Shown here one piece after another: positions 7,471 to 14,058 of a stretch of 14,058 nt of DNA; the first letter of the stretch is position 1; each line of letters begins with the position of its first letter. This stretch comes from DATNBT01 sp964579765 (GTDB lineage Bacteria > Acidobacteriota > Vicinamibacteria > Vicinamibacterales > CAVVIG01). The stretch is from the NCBI GenBank assembly GCA_964579765.1, contig CAZOIK010000483.1, positions 1-14,058 of the forward strand, read 5' to 3'. A program made the position numbers and the translations under genes. Under the pieces are notes generated by a model that saw nothing but the letters and a program-made list of their open reading frames with translations, was not told the DNA's origin and did not search any database.

Positions 7471-7474
7471 GAGG
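7471..7474 (+). promoter_or_regulatory. Ribosome binding site of the YchF-like gene
   Basis: GAGG ends 8 bases before the ATG at 7483. It decides the start: the frame remains open to a GTG at 7459, but that codon has no ribosome site and would add eight residues before the conserved MLRAALIGFG. Confidence 0.65.
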
Positions 7475-7482
7475 TTCAACCC

Positions 7483-8589
7483 ATGCTGCGTGCGGCGCTT
7501 ATCGGATTCGGACAGACCGGAAAGACCACTCTCTTTCAGCTCATGACCAGCGCTCGCGAGCCGACGCGAGTCGCCCACGGCAAGACGGAGGCGACGATCG
7601 GCATCTCGAAGGTGCCGGACGCGCGCCTCGATCGCCTGACAGCGATGTACAACCCGAAGAAACGCGTGCCGGCGACGATTGAATTCTCCGATCTGGCGAC
7701 GCCGGTTCGCGCGGGCGGCGCATCGGCCCTCGTCGACGTGGCTGCCTACAAGAACGCCGATGCGCTCGTCCACGTCGTCCGCGCCTTCAACGACCCGGCG
7801 GTGCCGCATCCAGCCGGATCCGTCAACCCGGCGCGTGACGCGCAAGCGATGGAGGACGAGCTGATTCTCGCGGACCTGGGCCTCACGGAACGGCGGCTCG
7901 AACGCGTCGAGAAGGATCTGAAGAAAGGCAAGTCGCCCGAACTCGAACGCGAACGCGACGTGTTGAACGCGTGCCGTGCGGCGCTCGAGGACGGGCGTCC
8001 GCTCCGATCGCTCAACCTCCAGGGCGATGATCTGAAGCGGTTGCGCGGCTTTCAGTTTCTCTCCGCTAAACCGCTGCTGGTCGTGGTCAACCTCGACGAG
8101 TCGCAGGTCACGGGCGGCGATGCGGCCGCCGCGGTCGAGCATGCGGCCGAACGCGCCGGCCTTTCGGAATTCCTTTCGCGGGGCTCGACGGCCGCCGTCG
8201 CCGTGTGCGCAAAAATCGAGCTCGAGATCGCGCAGCTCGATACGGCCGACGCTGCGGCGTTTCTGGCGGACCTCGGCCTGAAGGAATCGGGGCTCGATCG
8301 GGTGATCCGCGCGAGCTACGACCTGCTCGGCTACATCTCGTTCTTTACCGTCGGCGAAGACGAATGCCGCGCGTGGTCGATCCCGCGCAACCTGACCGCG
8401 CCGCTGGCGGCGGGCGAAATCCACAGCGACATCCAGCGCGGCTTCATCCGCGCCGAAGTCGTCAGCTACGACGCGCTCATCCAGCGCGGCTCGATGGCCG
8501 CCTGCCGCGATCACGGCGAGGTCAGGCTCGAAGGCAAGGACTACATCGTCGGCGACGGCGACATCGTCAACTTCCGCCACGCGACATGA
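7483..8589 (+). CDS. Divergent YchF/OLA1-family nucleotide-binding protein
   Basis: Cytoplasmic P-loop protein of the Obg-related YchF family, which in E. coli and human is an ATPase associated with translation and stress. The 368 residues align along their length with YchF. They contain P-loop GFGQTGKT (8-15), VPDARLD (44-50), a helical insert (about 125-170), NLDE (203-206, the NxxE form that replaces the GTP-specifying NKxD), VCAKIE (241-246), and a C-terminal TGS domain (about 287-366) with RAWSIP, AAGEIHSD, GFIRAEVVSYD and EGKDYIVGDGD. The usual NYPFCTIEPN switch I is absent and the DxxG of switch II is DLAT (70-73), followed by a shortened loop in place of the Gly-rich KGEGLGNQF region. 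A His corresponding to the proposed catalytic His is kept (His109). It may be a paralogue with altered hydrolysis. Its stop overlaps the next gene by ATGA. Confidence 0.88.
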   Translation: MLRAALIGFGQTGKTTLFQLMTSAREPTRVAHGKTEATIGISKVPDARLDRLTAMYNPKKRVPATIEFSDLATPVRAGGASALVDVAAYKNADALVHVVRAFNDPAVPHPAGSVNPARDAQAMEDELILADLGLTERRLERVEKDLKKGKSPELERERDVLNACRAALEDGRPLRSLNLQGDDLKRLRGFQFLSAKPLLVVVNLDESQVTGGDAAAAVEHAAERAGLSEFLSRGSTAAVAVCAKIELEIAQLDTADAAAFLADLGLKESGLDRVIRASYDLLGYISFFTVGEDECRAWSIPRNLTAPLAAGEIHSDIQRGFIRAEVVSYDALIQRGSMAACRDHGEVRLEGKDYIVGDGDIVNFRHAT

Positions 8590-9635
8590 TCAGGACCGTC
8601 GTCGTCTGCGAGGCGCAGGTCCCGTTCGTGCACGGCGGCGCGGAGCTGCACGTGCGCGGGCTCGTCGATAACCTCCGACGGCGCGGCTTCACGGCCGAGC
8701 GCGTGTCCGTGCCGTTCAAGTGGTACCCCAAGGACGAGCTGCTCGCCCAAATCGCGGCCTGGCGGATGGTGGACGTCAGTGAAGCGAATCATCAGCCGAT
8801 CGACCTCGCGATCGGCACGAAGTTCCCGACGTACTTCGTCCGCCATCCGAAGAAGATCACGTGGCTGTTCCATCAGTACCGCGCGGTCTACGATCTCTGC
8901 GGCACGCCCTACAGCGAGTTCGCCGACGTCGAGGGCGACGTCGGCCTGCGCGATCGGCTGATCGAGCTCGACACCGCGTCGCTTCGCGAATCGCGGGCGC
9001 TCTTTACGAACGCCCGCAACACTGCCGCGCGTCTCCTGAAGTACAACGGCCTCAGCGCCCAAGCGCTCTACCATCCACCGCCGCTCGCCGGCAGACTCAG
9101 AGCCGGGCCGCGCGGCGACTACTTCCTGTCCACCGGGCGTCTGGAAGGCAACAAGCGCGTCGATCTGATCATTCGCGCTCTGGCGCACGTGGACCGGCGT
9201 TGGCGCCTCGTCGTCGTCGGAGACGGACCGCTGCGCTACGATCTCGAGGCCCTCGCGTCGCGTCTCGGTCTGTCTCCCCGCGTCACGTTCACAGGGCGGA
9301 TTGACGATGCGCAGCTCGTCGATCTGTATGCCGGCGCGGCAGCGGTCGTGTTCCCGCCCTTCGACGAAGACTACGGCTACGTCACGCTCGAGGCGTTCCT
9401 CTCGCGCAAACCCGTGATTACGACGAGCGACGCCGGCGGCCCGCTCGAGTTCGTCACCGACGGTGTCACCGGCCTCGTTACAGCACCGGATGCCGAGCAG
9501 CTGGGCGGAGCGATGTCGGCGATCGCCGCGGATGCCGGAGCCGCCGCGGCGATGGGACAGGCCGGCTACGAGCGTGCCCACAGCATCTCGTGGGACGATG
9601 CCATCGACGCGCTCATCGGCGCCGCCGAACGATGA
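8586..9635 (+). CDS. Glycosyltransferase family 4 (GT-B fold)
   Basis: Retaining GT4-type transferase, probably adding a sugar from a nucleotide donor to a cell-envelope glycan at the cytoplasmic face. The 349 residues have an N-terminal Rossmann-like acceptor domain with a GGAE loop (17-20) and an FPTYFVRHPKK segment (80-90). The C-terminal donor domain has STGRLEGNKRVD (182-193; Arg185 and Lys190 expected to contact the donor phosphates), VVGDGPLR (210-217) and the E-x7-E motif EDYGYVTLE (261-269). No signal peptide or membrane segment is seen. Donor and acceptor cannot be told from sequence. The ATG overlaps the upstream stop (ATGA) without its own ribosome site; the stop overlaps the next gene in the same way. 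Confidence 0.9.
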   Translation: MIRTVVVCEAQVPFVHGGAELHVRGLVDNLRRRGFTAERVSVPFKWYPKDELLAQIAAWRMVDVSEANHQPIDLAIGTKFPTYFVRHPKKITWLFHQYRAVYDLCGTPYSEFADVEGDVGLRDRLIELDTASLRESRALFTNARNTAARLLKYNGLSAQALYHPPPLAGRLRAGPRGDYFLSTGRLEGNKRVDLIIRALAHVDRRWRLVVVGDGPLRYDLEALASRLGLSPRVTFTGRIDDAQLVDLYAGAAAVVFPPFDEDYGYVTLEAFLSRKPVITTSDAGGPLEFVTDGVTGLVTAPDAEQLGGAMSAIAADAGAAAAMGQAGYERAHSISWDDAIDALIGAAER

Positions 9636-10486
9636 CCGAGCGCGTCTCGATCGTCGTGCCCGCCTACAACGAAGGCGCGTCGATCGAGGCGCTCGTCGCC
9701 GGCTTGCGCGCCGCGGCATCGTGGCACGAAATCATCGTGGTCGACGACGGCTCGAGCGACGGGACGAGTCGATACGCGGCTGAGGCCGGCGCCCGTGTCG
9801 TGCGCCATCCGTACAACAAGGGCAACGGCGCGGCCGTCAAGACGGGCATTCGCAACGCCAGCGGCGAATTCGTGCTGATCCTCGATGCCGACGGGCAGCA
9901 TCGGCCCGCCGACGCGACGCGCCTCGTGGCGAAGCTCGCCGAGTACGAATTGGTCGTCGGCGCACGTTCCTCCGCCACGCAGGCCAGCGTCGCGCGCCGG
10001 CTCGGCAACGGTGCCCTGAACGCGATCGCGAGCTACCTGACCGAACGGCACATTCCGGACTTGACGTCGGGATTCCGCGCCGCCCGTCGCGAGCACCTGC
10101 TCGAGTTCCTGCACCTGCTCCCGAACGGATTCTCGACGCCGACAACGACGACACTCGCCTTCATCAAAGCCGGCTACAGCGTCTGGTTCGAGCCCATCGA
10201 CGCGAGCGTTCGTATGGGGCGCTCAAACATCCGCTTCGGTCCCGACGGCGTGCAGTTCCTCGTCATCCTGCTGAAGGTCGTGACGATGTTCAGCCCGATG
10301 CGGATCTTTTTGCCGCTTGCGACAACCTCGTTTGCCATCGGGGGCGCGTATGCTGCCTGGACCATCGTCACCCAGGCTCACGTGACCAACTCGTCGGTGC
10401 TCCTGATCCTGCTGAGCGTGATGATCTTCCTCATCGGCTTGGTGTCGGAGCAGATTGCGTCGCTGCGCTTCGAGAGGCACGACTGA
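9632..10486 (+). CDS. Glycosyltransferase family 2, polyprenyl-phosphate sugar synthase type, with two C-terminal membrane segments
   Basis: GT-A-fold inverting transferase resembling dolichyl-phosphate glucosyltransferase and GtrB/ArnC enzymes, which load a sugar onto a polyprenyl phosphate. The 284 residues show VVPAYNEG (8-15), VDDGSSDGT (37-45), the metal site DADGQH (85-90), VVGAR (108-112), DLTSGFRA (143-150) and two membrane segments (about 222-247 and 254-274) ending in a short basic tail. The membrane anchor supports a lipid-phosphate acceptor. The sugar is unknown. The start overlaps the GT4 stop by ATGA, and the stop shares one base with the next start (TGATG). Confidence 0.87.
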   Translation: MTERVSIVVPAYNEGASIEALVAGLRAAASWHEIIVVDDGSSDGTSRYAAEAGARVVRHPYNKGNGAAVKTGIRNASGEFVLILDADGQHRPADATRLVAKLAEYELVVGARSSATQASVARRLGNGALNAIASYLTERHIPDLTSGFRAARREHLLEFLHLLPNGFSTPTTTTLAFIKAGYSVWFEPIDASVRMGRSNIRFGPDGVQFLVILLKVVTMFSPMRIFLPLATTSFAIGGAYAAWTIVTQAHVTNSSVLLILLSVMIFLIGLVSEQIASLRFERHD

Positions 10487-11211
10487 TGGCTGCCTCCGAC
10501 GCTGCGGCGCCGGCGGCGCTGGTCGTCGTCCCGACGTACAACGAACGCGAGAACTTGCCGCTGCTGCTCGACGGACTGCTCCGGCACGCAAACGTCCGCG
10601 TGCTGATCGTCGACGACGGTTCGCCGGACGGCACCGGCGCGATCGCCGACGACTGGTCGTCGCGACATCCAGATCGTGTGAGCGTCATGCACCGCACGCA
10701 GAACCGCGGGCTCGGACGGTCCTATGTCGATGGCCTCAAGCGGGCGCTCCAGGAGCCGGCCGCCGTCATCTGCCAGATGGACGCCGACCTCTCACACGAT
10801 CCAGCGCAATTGCCGGCGCTCATCGCCGGCACGGCCCGCGGCGACGTCGTCATCGGGTCGCGCTACGTACCCGGCGGACGGGTCGTCAACTGGCCGCTGC
10901 GGCGGAAGCTGCTCAGCCGATTCGCCAACGTCTACGTACGGACGGTGGCGCGGCTGCGCGCACGCGACTGCACCAGCGGCTATCGCTGCTGGCGGCGCGA
11001 GGCGCTCGCCTCGCTGCCGCTCGATCGGTTCATCTCCGACGGCTATTCGTTCCTCGTCGAAATGCTGTACGTCGCCTCGAGACGCGGTCACCGCGTCGTC
11101 GAGGTCCCCATCACGTTCGTCGAACGCCGTCTCGGCCAGTCGAAGCTCTCGCGCGCCGTGCTGATCGAGTCGGCAATGGCGCCTTGGCGGCTAATCAAGC
11201 GCGACGCCTGA
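10486..11211 (+). CDS. Glycosyltransferase family 2, polyprenol monophosphomannose synthase-like
   Basis: Soluble GT-A enzyme of the DPM1/Ppm1 class, which transfers mannose (or another hexose) from a GDP- or UDP-sugar to polyprenyl phosphate. The 241 residues contain VVPTYNERENL (14-24), VDDGSPDGT (42-50), MDADLSHDP (98-106), GSRYVPGG (124-131), DCTSGYRCWRR (161-171) and FVERRLGQSKLS (211-222), all characteristic of this class. There is no membrane segment, as in short DPM synthases. The ATG shares one base with the upstream stop, but GAGAGG 8 bases upstream gives it its own ribosome site. The next gene starts 32 bases after its stop, the longest gap in the block. Mannose is the family default, not shown here. 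Confidence 0.87.
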   Translation: MAASDAAAPAALVVVPTYNERENLPLLLDGLLRHANVRVLIVDDGSPDGTGAIADDWSSRHPDRVSVMHRTQNRGLGRSYVDGLKRALQEPAAVICQMDADLSHDPAQLPALIAGTARGDVVIGSRYVPGGRVVNWPLRRKLLSRFANVYVRTVARLRARDCTSGYRCWRREALASLPLDRFISDGYSFLVEMLYVASRRGHRVVEVPITFVERRLGQSKLSRAVLIESAMAPWRLIKRDA

Positions 11212-11243
11212 ATCGTGCTAGGCTTTTTAGAAACACCTTACAA

Positions 11244-12017
11244 ATGACAGTCCAGCCGCCCTCCGGCTCGCCCCCGAGCCTGAGCGTCTTCTTTCCCGCG
11301 TACAACGACAGCGGCACCATTGCCAGCATGGTGATCCGCGCGGTGGCGGCCGCGTCGGCGCTGACGCCGGATTACGAGGTCATCGTCGTCAACGACGGCA
11401 GCGGGGACGCGACGGCGGAGATCGCGGACGAGCTCGTGCGAACGTACGCGCCGCACGTGCGCGCCATTCACCATCAGAAGAACCGCGGGTACGGCGGCGC
11501 GCTTCAGACCGGCGTGCGATCCGCGACGAAGGACTTGATCTTCTATACCGACGGCGACGCCCAGTACGATCCCGCGGAACTGACGCTCCTCTGGCAGGCG
11601 CTGACGGCAGAGACCGACGTCGTCAACGGCTACAAGATCAGCCGGTCCGATCCGCTGCATCGCATCGTCATTGGCCGGCTGTATCACCACATCGTCTCGG
11701 TCATGTTCGGCCTGACGCTACGCGACGTCGATTGCGACTTCCGACTGATGCGGCGATCGATCTTCGACCGCGTGGAGCTGCGGCAGACGAGCGGTGTCAT
11801 CTGCCTGGAGATGATGAAGAAGATCCAGGATGCCGGCTTCCACGTCGTGGAGGTGCCGGTGCACCACTACCATCGCGCGTTCGGCAAGTCGCAGTTCTTC
11901 AACGTCCCCAGAATTGCCAAGACCGCCGTCGGCGTGCTGCGGCTGTGGGTCGAGCTCGTCCTACGGCGGCAGCATCGCCGCGCGCACGCGGCGGAAGTGG
12001 CCGCGCGCCGCCCGTGA
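11244..12017 (+). CDS. Glycosyltransferase family 2
   Basis: Third GT2 enzyme in a row, predicted to act in the same surface-glycan pathway. The 257 residues contain FFPAYNDSGTI (16-26), VNDGSGD (49-55), QKNRGYGGALQTG (78-90), the metal site DGDAQYDP (103-110), DVDCDFRLMRR (161-171) and YHRAFGKSQFF (209-219). The C-terminal stretch 226-240 is amphipathic to hydrophobic and may touch the membrane, but no clear spanning segment is seen; the tail is basic. The ATG at 11244 is the first suitable start, with no recognisable Shine-Dalgarno in the AT-rich 32-base gap before it. The stop overlaps the next start (GTGA). Substrate is unknown. Confidence 0.85.
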   Translation: MTVQPPSGSPPSLSVFFPAYNDSGTIASMVIRAVAAASALTPDYEVIVVNDGSGDATAEIADELVRTYAPHVRAIHHQKNRGYGGALQTGVRSATKDLIFYTDGDAQYDPAELTLLWQALTAETDVVNGYKISRSDPLHRIVIGRLYHHIVSVMFGLTLRDVDCDFRLMRRSIFDRVELRQTSGVICLEMMKKIQDAGFHVVEVPVHHYHRAFGKSQFFNVPRIAKTAVGVLRLWVELVLRRQHRRAHAAEVAARRP

Positions 12018-13045
12018 CCACCGGACATCTCCAGTTTTACCAGGGCCGCCGCGTCATGGTCACCGGCGGCCTCGGGTTCATCGGCAGCAACCTGGCGCGC
12101 CGCCTCGTCGATCTCGGCGCGCACGTGCTGCTCGTCGATTCGCTCATCCCTGCCTACGGCGGCAACCTGTTCAACATCGACGGCATCGCCGATCGCGTCC
12201 AGGTCAACGTCGCCGACATCCGCCAGCAGAGCACGATGAACTATCTCGTGCAGGATCGCGCGGTCATCTTCAACCTGGCCGGCCAGGTGAGTCACATCGA
12301 CAGCATCCGCGATCCGTACACGGATCTCGACGTCAACTGTCGCAGCCAACTCACGATCCTCGAAGCGTGCCGCAATCACAATCCGTCGGTGAAAGTGGTG
12401 TACGCCGGGACCCGACAGGTGTACGGCAAGCCTGACTCGCTGCCGGTCACCGAGGCCCACCTCGTGCGGCCAACAGACGTCAACGGCATCAACAAGGCCG
12501 CCGGCGAGTACTACCATCTCGTCTACAACAACGTTTTCGGCGTGCGCGCCTGCTCGCTGCGGCTCACGAACGTGTACGGCCCGCGGCAGTTGATCAAACA
12601 CAATCGCCAGGGTTTCATCGGCTGGTTCATTCGCCTGGCGATTGAGGGCAAGACGATTCAACTGTACGGCGACGGCTCGCAGCTGCGCGACCTCGTCTAC
12701 GTGGACGACGCAGTGGACGCGTTTCTGCGCGCGGGAGCCTCCGATGCGTGCAACGGCGACGTGTTCAACGTCGGCGGTCTCACGCCGATCAGCCTGAAGG
12801 ATCTGGCCTCGCTGCTTGTGCGCCTGGCAGGCGGCGGCGGTGTCGCGTGCGTGCCGTGGCCGGCCGACAAGAAAGCCATCGACATCGGCAGCTTCTATGC
12901 CGACTCGAGCAAACTCCAGCGCGCGATCGGCTGGACGGCGAAGGTCGGCCTCGAGGACGGCCTCCGACGCGCGATCGACTTCTACCGCGCCAACCTCCCC
13001 CATTACGTCGACGACATCGACGATATGGCAGGGGCCCTGCCGTGA
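12014..13045 (+). CDS. NAD-dependent epimerase/dehydratase (extended SDR) with atypical active site
   Basis: Nucleotide-sugar-modifying enzyme of the extended short-chain dehydrogenase family. The 343 residues (GTG start, overlapping the upstream stop) show the NAD-binding TGGLGFIGSN (17-26), the acidic residue after strand 2 (VDS, 41-43), NLAGQVSH (87-94), VVYAGTRQVYG (128-138), LRLTNVYGPR (182-191), LYGDGSQLRDLVYVDD (217-232) and FNVGG (251-255). The active site is unusual: where the family has Tyr-x3-Lys, this protein reads Asn157-Gly-Ile-Asn-Lys161 within PTDVNGINKAAGE. The Lys is kept and the catalytic Tyr is missing; the usual Ser/Thr position is probably Thr133. The reaction (epimerase, dehydratase or other) cannot be assigned. 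A later ATG at 12056 would cut off the first strand and is rejected. Confidence 0.88.
   Translation: MTTGHLQFYQGRRVMVTGGLGFIGSNLARRLVDLGAHVLLVDSLIPAYGGNLFNIDGIADRVQVNVADIRQQSTMNYLVQDRAVIFNLAGQVSHIDSIRDPYTDLDVNCRSQLTILEACRNHNPSVKVVYAGTRQVYGKPDSLPVTEAHLVRPTDVNGINKAAGEYYHLVYNNVFGVRACSLRLTNVYGPRQLIKHNRQGFIGWFIRLAIEGKTIQLYGDGSQLRDLVYVDDAVDAFLRAGASDACNGDVFNVGGLTPISLKDLASLLVRLAGGGGVACVPWPADKKAIDIGSFYADSSKLQRAIGWTAKVGLEDGLRRAIDFYRANLPHYVDDIDDMAGALP
13027..13041 (+). promoter_or_regulatory. Hairpin immediately before the aminotransferase start codon
   Basis: GGCAGG-GGC-CCTGCC forms a six-base-pair G+C stem with a three-base loop, ending at the base before the GTG at 13042. The 5' arm and loop hold AGGGG, the only Shine-Dalgarno-like sequence for that start (7 bases upstream). 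The hairpin lies inside the last codons of the upstream gene, so ribosomes finishing that gene would open it. The fold is visible; the coupling role is inferred. Confidence 0.4.
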
Positions 13046-14058
13046 CCGCCGCGCGAATCCCGTTCGCGTCGCTCGCGCCCGGCGACGATGGACCGGCGAT
13101 TCAGGCGGCGATCGACCGCGTCGTCCGCAGCGGGTGGTTCGTGCTCGGTCCGGAAGTCGCTGCATTCGAGGAGGAATTCGCGGCGGCGATGGGGGCCCCC
13201 TACGCCGTCGGCGTCGGCAGCGGCACGGACGCCATCGCGCTCACGCTGCGCGCGCTCGACATCGGTCCAGGTGATGAAGTCATCACGGCGCCGCTCTCGG
13301 CCGCGTACACGGCGCTCGCGATCATGATGGCCGGCGCACGGCCGGTGTTTGCCGACATCGATCCGGTGCGGCTGACGATCGACCCGGTGTGCGTCGAGCG
13401 GGCGATCACGGCGCGCACGCGCGCCATCGTGCCGGTCCATCTGTACGGCCAAGCGGCTGACATGGATCGGCTTGAGCGGATCGCGGCCTCACGCGGGCTG
13501 ACGATCGTCGAGGACTGCTGCCAGGCGCACCTCGCCACAGCGTCGGGCCGACCCGTCGGCACGATCGGCGCGGCCGGCGCGTTCAGCTTCTATCCGACGA
13601 AAAACCTCGGCGCGCTTGGCGACGGCGGCGCGGTGATCACGCGTGACGCGGATCTCGCGCGCACGCTGCGCGCGCTGCGCAACGGCGGGCAACGCGATCG
13701 CTATCACCACGAACGCTTCGGCGTGAACTCGCGACTCGACGAGATCCAGGCCGCCGTCCTCCGCGCACGCCTGCCACGGCTGGCCGACTCGACCGCCCGC
13801 AGGCGACGGCTGGCCGCGGCTTACCGCGAGGCGCTGGCCGGCGCCCCGGTCGAAGTGCCACGGGAATGCGACCCCGGCCCCGTGTATCATCTATTTGTCG
13901 TTCGCAGCCGGGCACGTGCCGCACTCCAGACGCACCTCGCCGGCTGCGGCATCGAGACGCTCATTCACTATCCCGTGACTATTCCACGCCAGCCCGCGTT
14001 CACCAGCCTCATCCCGACGGACTGTCCCGTCGCCGCGCGCGTCTGCGACGAGATCCTG
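13042..14058 (+). CDS. DegT/DnrJ/EryC1 family PLP-dependent sugar aminotransferase (3' end missing)
   Basis: Fold-type I PLP enzyme that aminates a keto-sugar nucleotide. The 339 visible residues begin at a GTG overlapping the upstream stop (GTGA). They contain SGWFVLGPEVAAFEEEFA (30-47), GSGTDAI (59-65), PVFADIDP (101-108), VPVHLYGQ (130-137), VEDCCQAH (156-163; Asp158 expected to hold the pyridine nitrogen), FSFYPTKNLGALGDGG (181-196) with the Schiff-base Lys187, GVNSRLDEIQAA (227-238) and IHYPVTIPRQPAF (308-320). Family members are about 370 residues, so about 30 remain beyond the right edge. It follows an SDR enzyme, so the pair may supply an amino sugar to the neighbouring transferases. 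Which sugar and which carbon are unknown. Confidence 0.9.
   Translation, partial: MTAARIPFASLAPGDDGPAIQAAIDRVVRSGWFVLGPEVAAFEEEFAAAMGAPYAVGVGSGTDAIALTLRALDIGPGDEVITAPLSAAYTALAIMMAGARPVFADIDPVRLTIDPVCVERAITARTRAIVPVHLYGQAADMDRLERIAASRGLTIVEDCCQAHLATASGRPVGTIGAAGAFSFYPTKNLGALGDGGAVITRDADLARTLRALRNGGQRDRYHHERFGVNSRLDEIQAAVLRARLPRLADSTARRRRLAAAYREALAGAPVEVPRECDPGPVYHLFVVRSRARAALQTHLAGCGIETLIHYPVTIPRQPAFTSLIPTDCPVAARVCDEIL

Noticed and set aside
7289..7482. Search for a small RNA, riboswitch or intrinsic terminator between the divergent genes
   Set aside because: No G+C stem followed by a T run on either strand. The region is explained by two divergent promoters and leaders.
7459..7482. N-terminal extension of the YchF-like protein from the GTG at 7459
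   Set aside because: The eight extra residues do not resemble the family, and the GAGG ribosome site lies between this GTG and the ATG at 7483.
7462..8580. Open frame of 372 codons on the minus strand opposite the YchF-like gene
   Set aside because: The plus-strand frame has full-length family similarity and a ribosome site. The antisense translation is Arg/Asp/Val-rich without motifs.
11867..13165. Open frame of 432 codons on the minus strand across the SDR gene
   Set aside because: It runs across three overlapping conserved plus-strand genes and has no recognisable domain; it is a composition artefact.
1..14058. Mobile elements, CRISPR arrays, tRNA genes, phage or toxin-antitoxin modules
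   Set aside because: No transposase motifs, regularly spaced long repeats, terminal inverted repeats or tRNA-like cloverleaf were seen; gene packing leaves almost no room for them.

Overview
The window is a G+C-rich bacterial chromosome segment (roughly two thirds G+C by eye). It holds two divergent, tightly packed gene blocks either side of a 194-base intergenic region (7289-7482). There are no tRNA, rRNA, CRISPR or insertion-sequence signals. The organism is most likely a diderm bacterium with meso-diaminopimelate peptidoglycan: MurE carries the DNPR motif. The combination of dcw order, a PASTA-bearing FtsI, a divergent YchF and this type of glycosyltransferase cluster suggests Acidobacteriota (Vicinamibacteria-like). 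That assignment is inference from protein style, not proven.

Left block, minus strand, read right to left from 7288 to 1: mraZ, rsmH, ftsL, ftsI, murE, murF and mraY (cut by the left edge). This is the canonical start of the division and cell wall (dcw) cluster. Junctions overlap by 1-4 bases or leave gaps of 3-9 bases, so it is almost certainly one translationally coupled operon. It starts from a clear sigma70-type promoter (TTGACT-N17-TAACAT). Three GTGGA repeats spaced exactly 10 bp follow, covering the predicted start site, the leader and the mraZ ribosome binding site. They look like the MraZ operator, so the operon probably represses itself.

Right block, plus strand, 7483 to 14058: a divergent YchF/OLA1-type nucleotide-binding protein, a GT4 glycosyltransferase, three successive GT2 glycosyltransferases, an extended-SDR nucleotide-sugar enzyme, and a DegT/DnrJ/EryC1 aminotransferase cut by the right edge. 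Six of these seven genes are joined to a neighbour by stop/start overlaps (ATGA, GTGA or TGATG). The only real gap is 32 bases, before the third GT2. The block looks like part of a surface-glycan pathway: the SDR and aminotransferase would make a modified (amino) sugar, one membrane-anchored GT2 and one Ppm/DPM1-like GT2 could load sugars onto polyprenyl phosphate, and the GT4 and the third GT2 could extend the chain.

The most unusual points are: (1) the operator architecture of the mra promoter, with periodic boxes overlapping the Shine-Dalgarno and a 16-bp near-palindrome in the -35/-10 spacer; (2) the SDR enzyme, in which Asn replaces the catalytic Tyr of YxxxK; (3) a YchF homologue with rewritten switch regions, translationally coupled to glycan genes; (4) a hairpin at the aminotransferase start that could enforce coupling. 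I did not find a convincing wholly new system.
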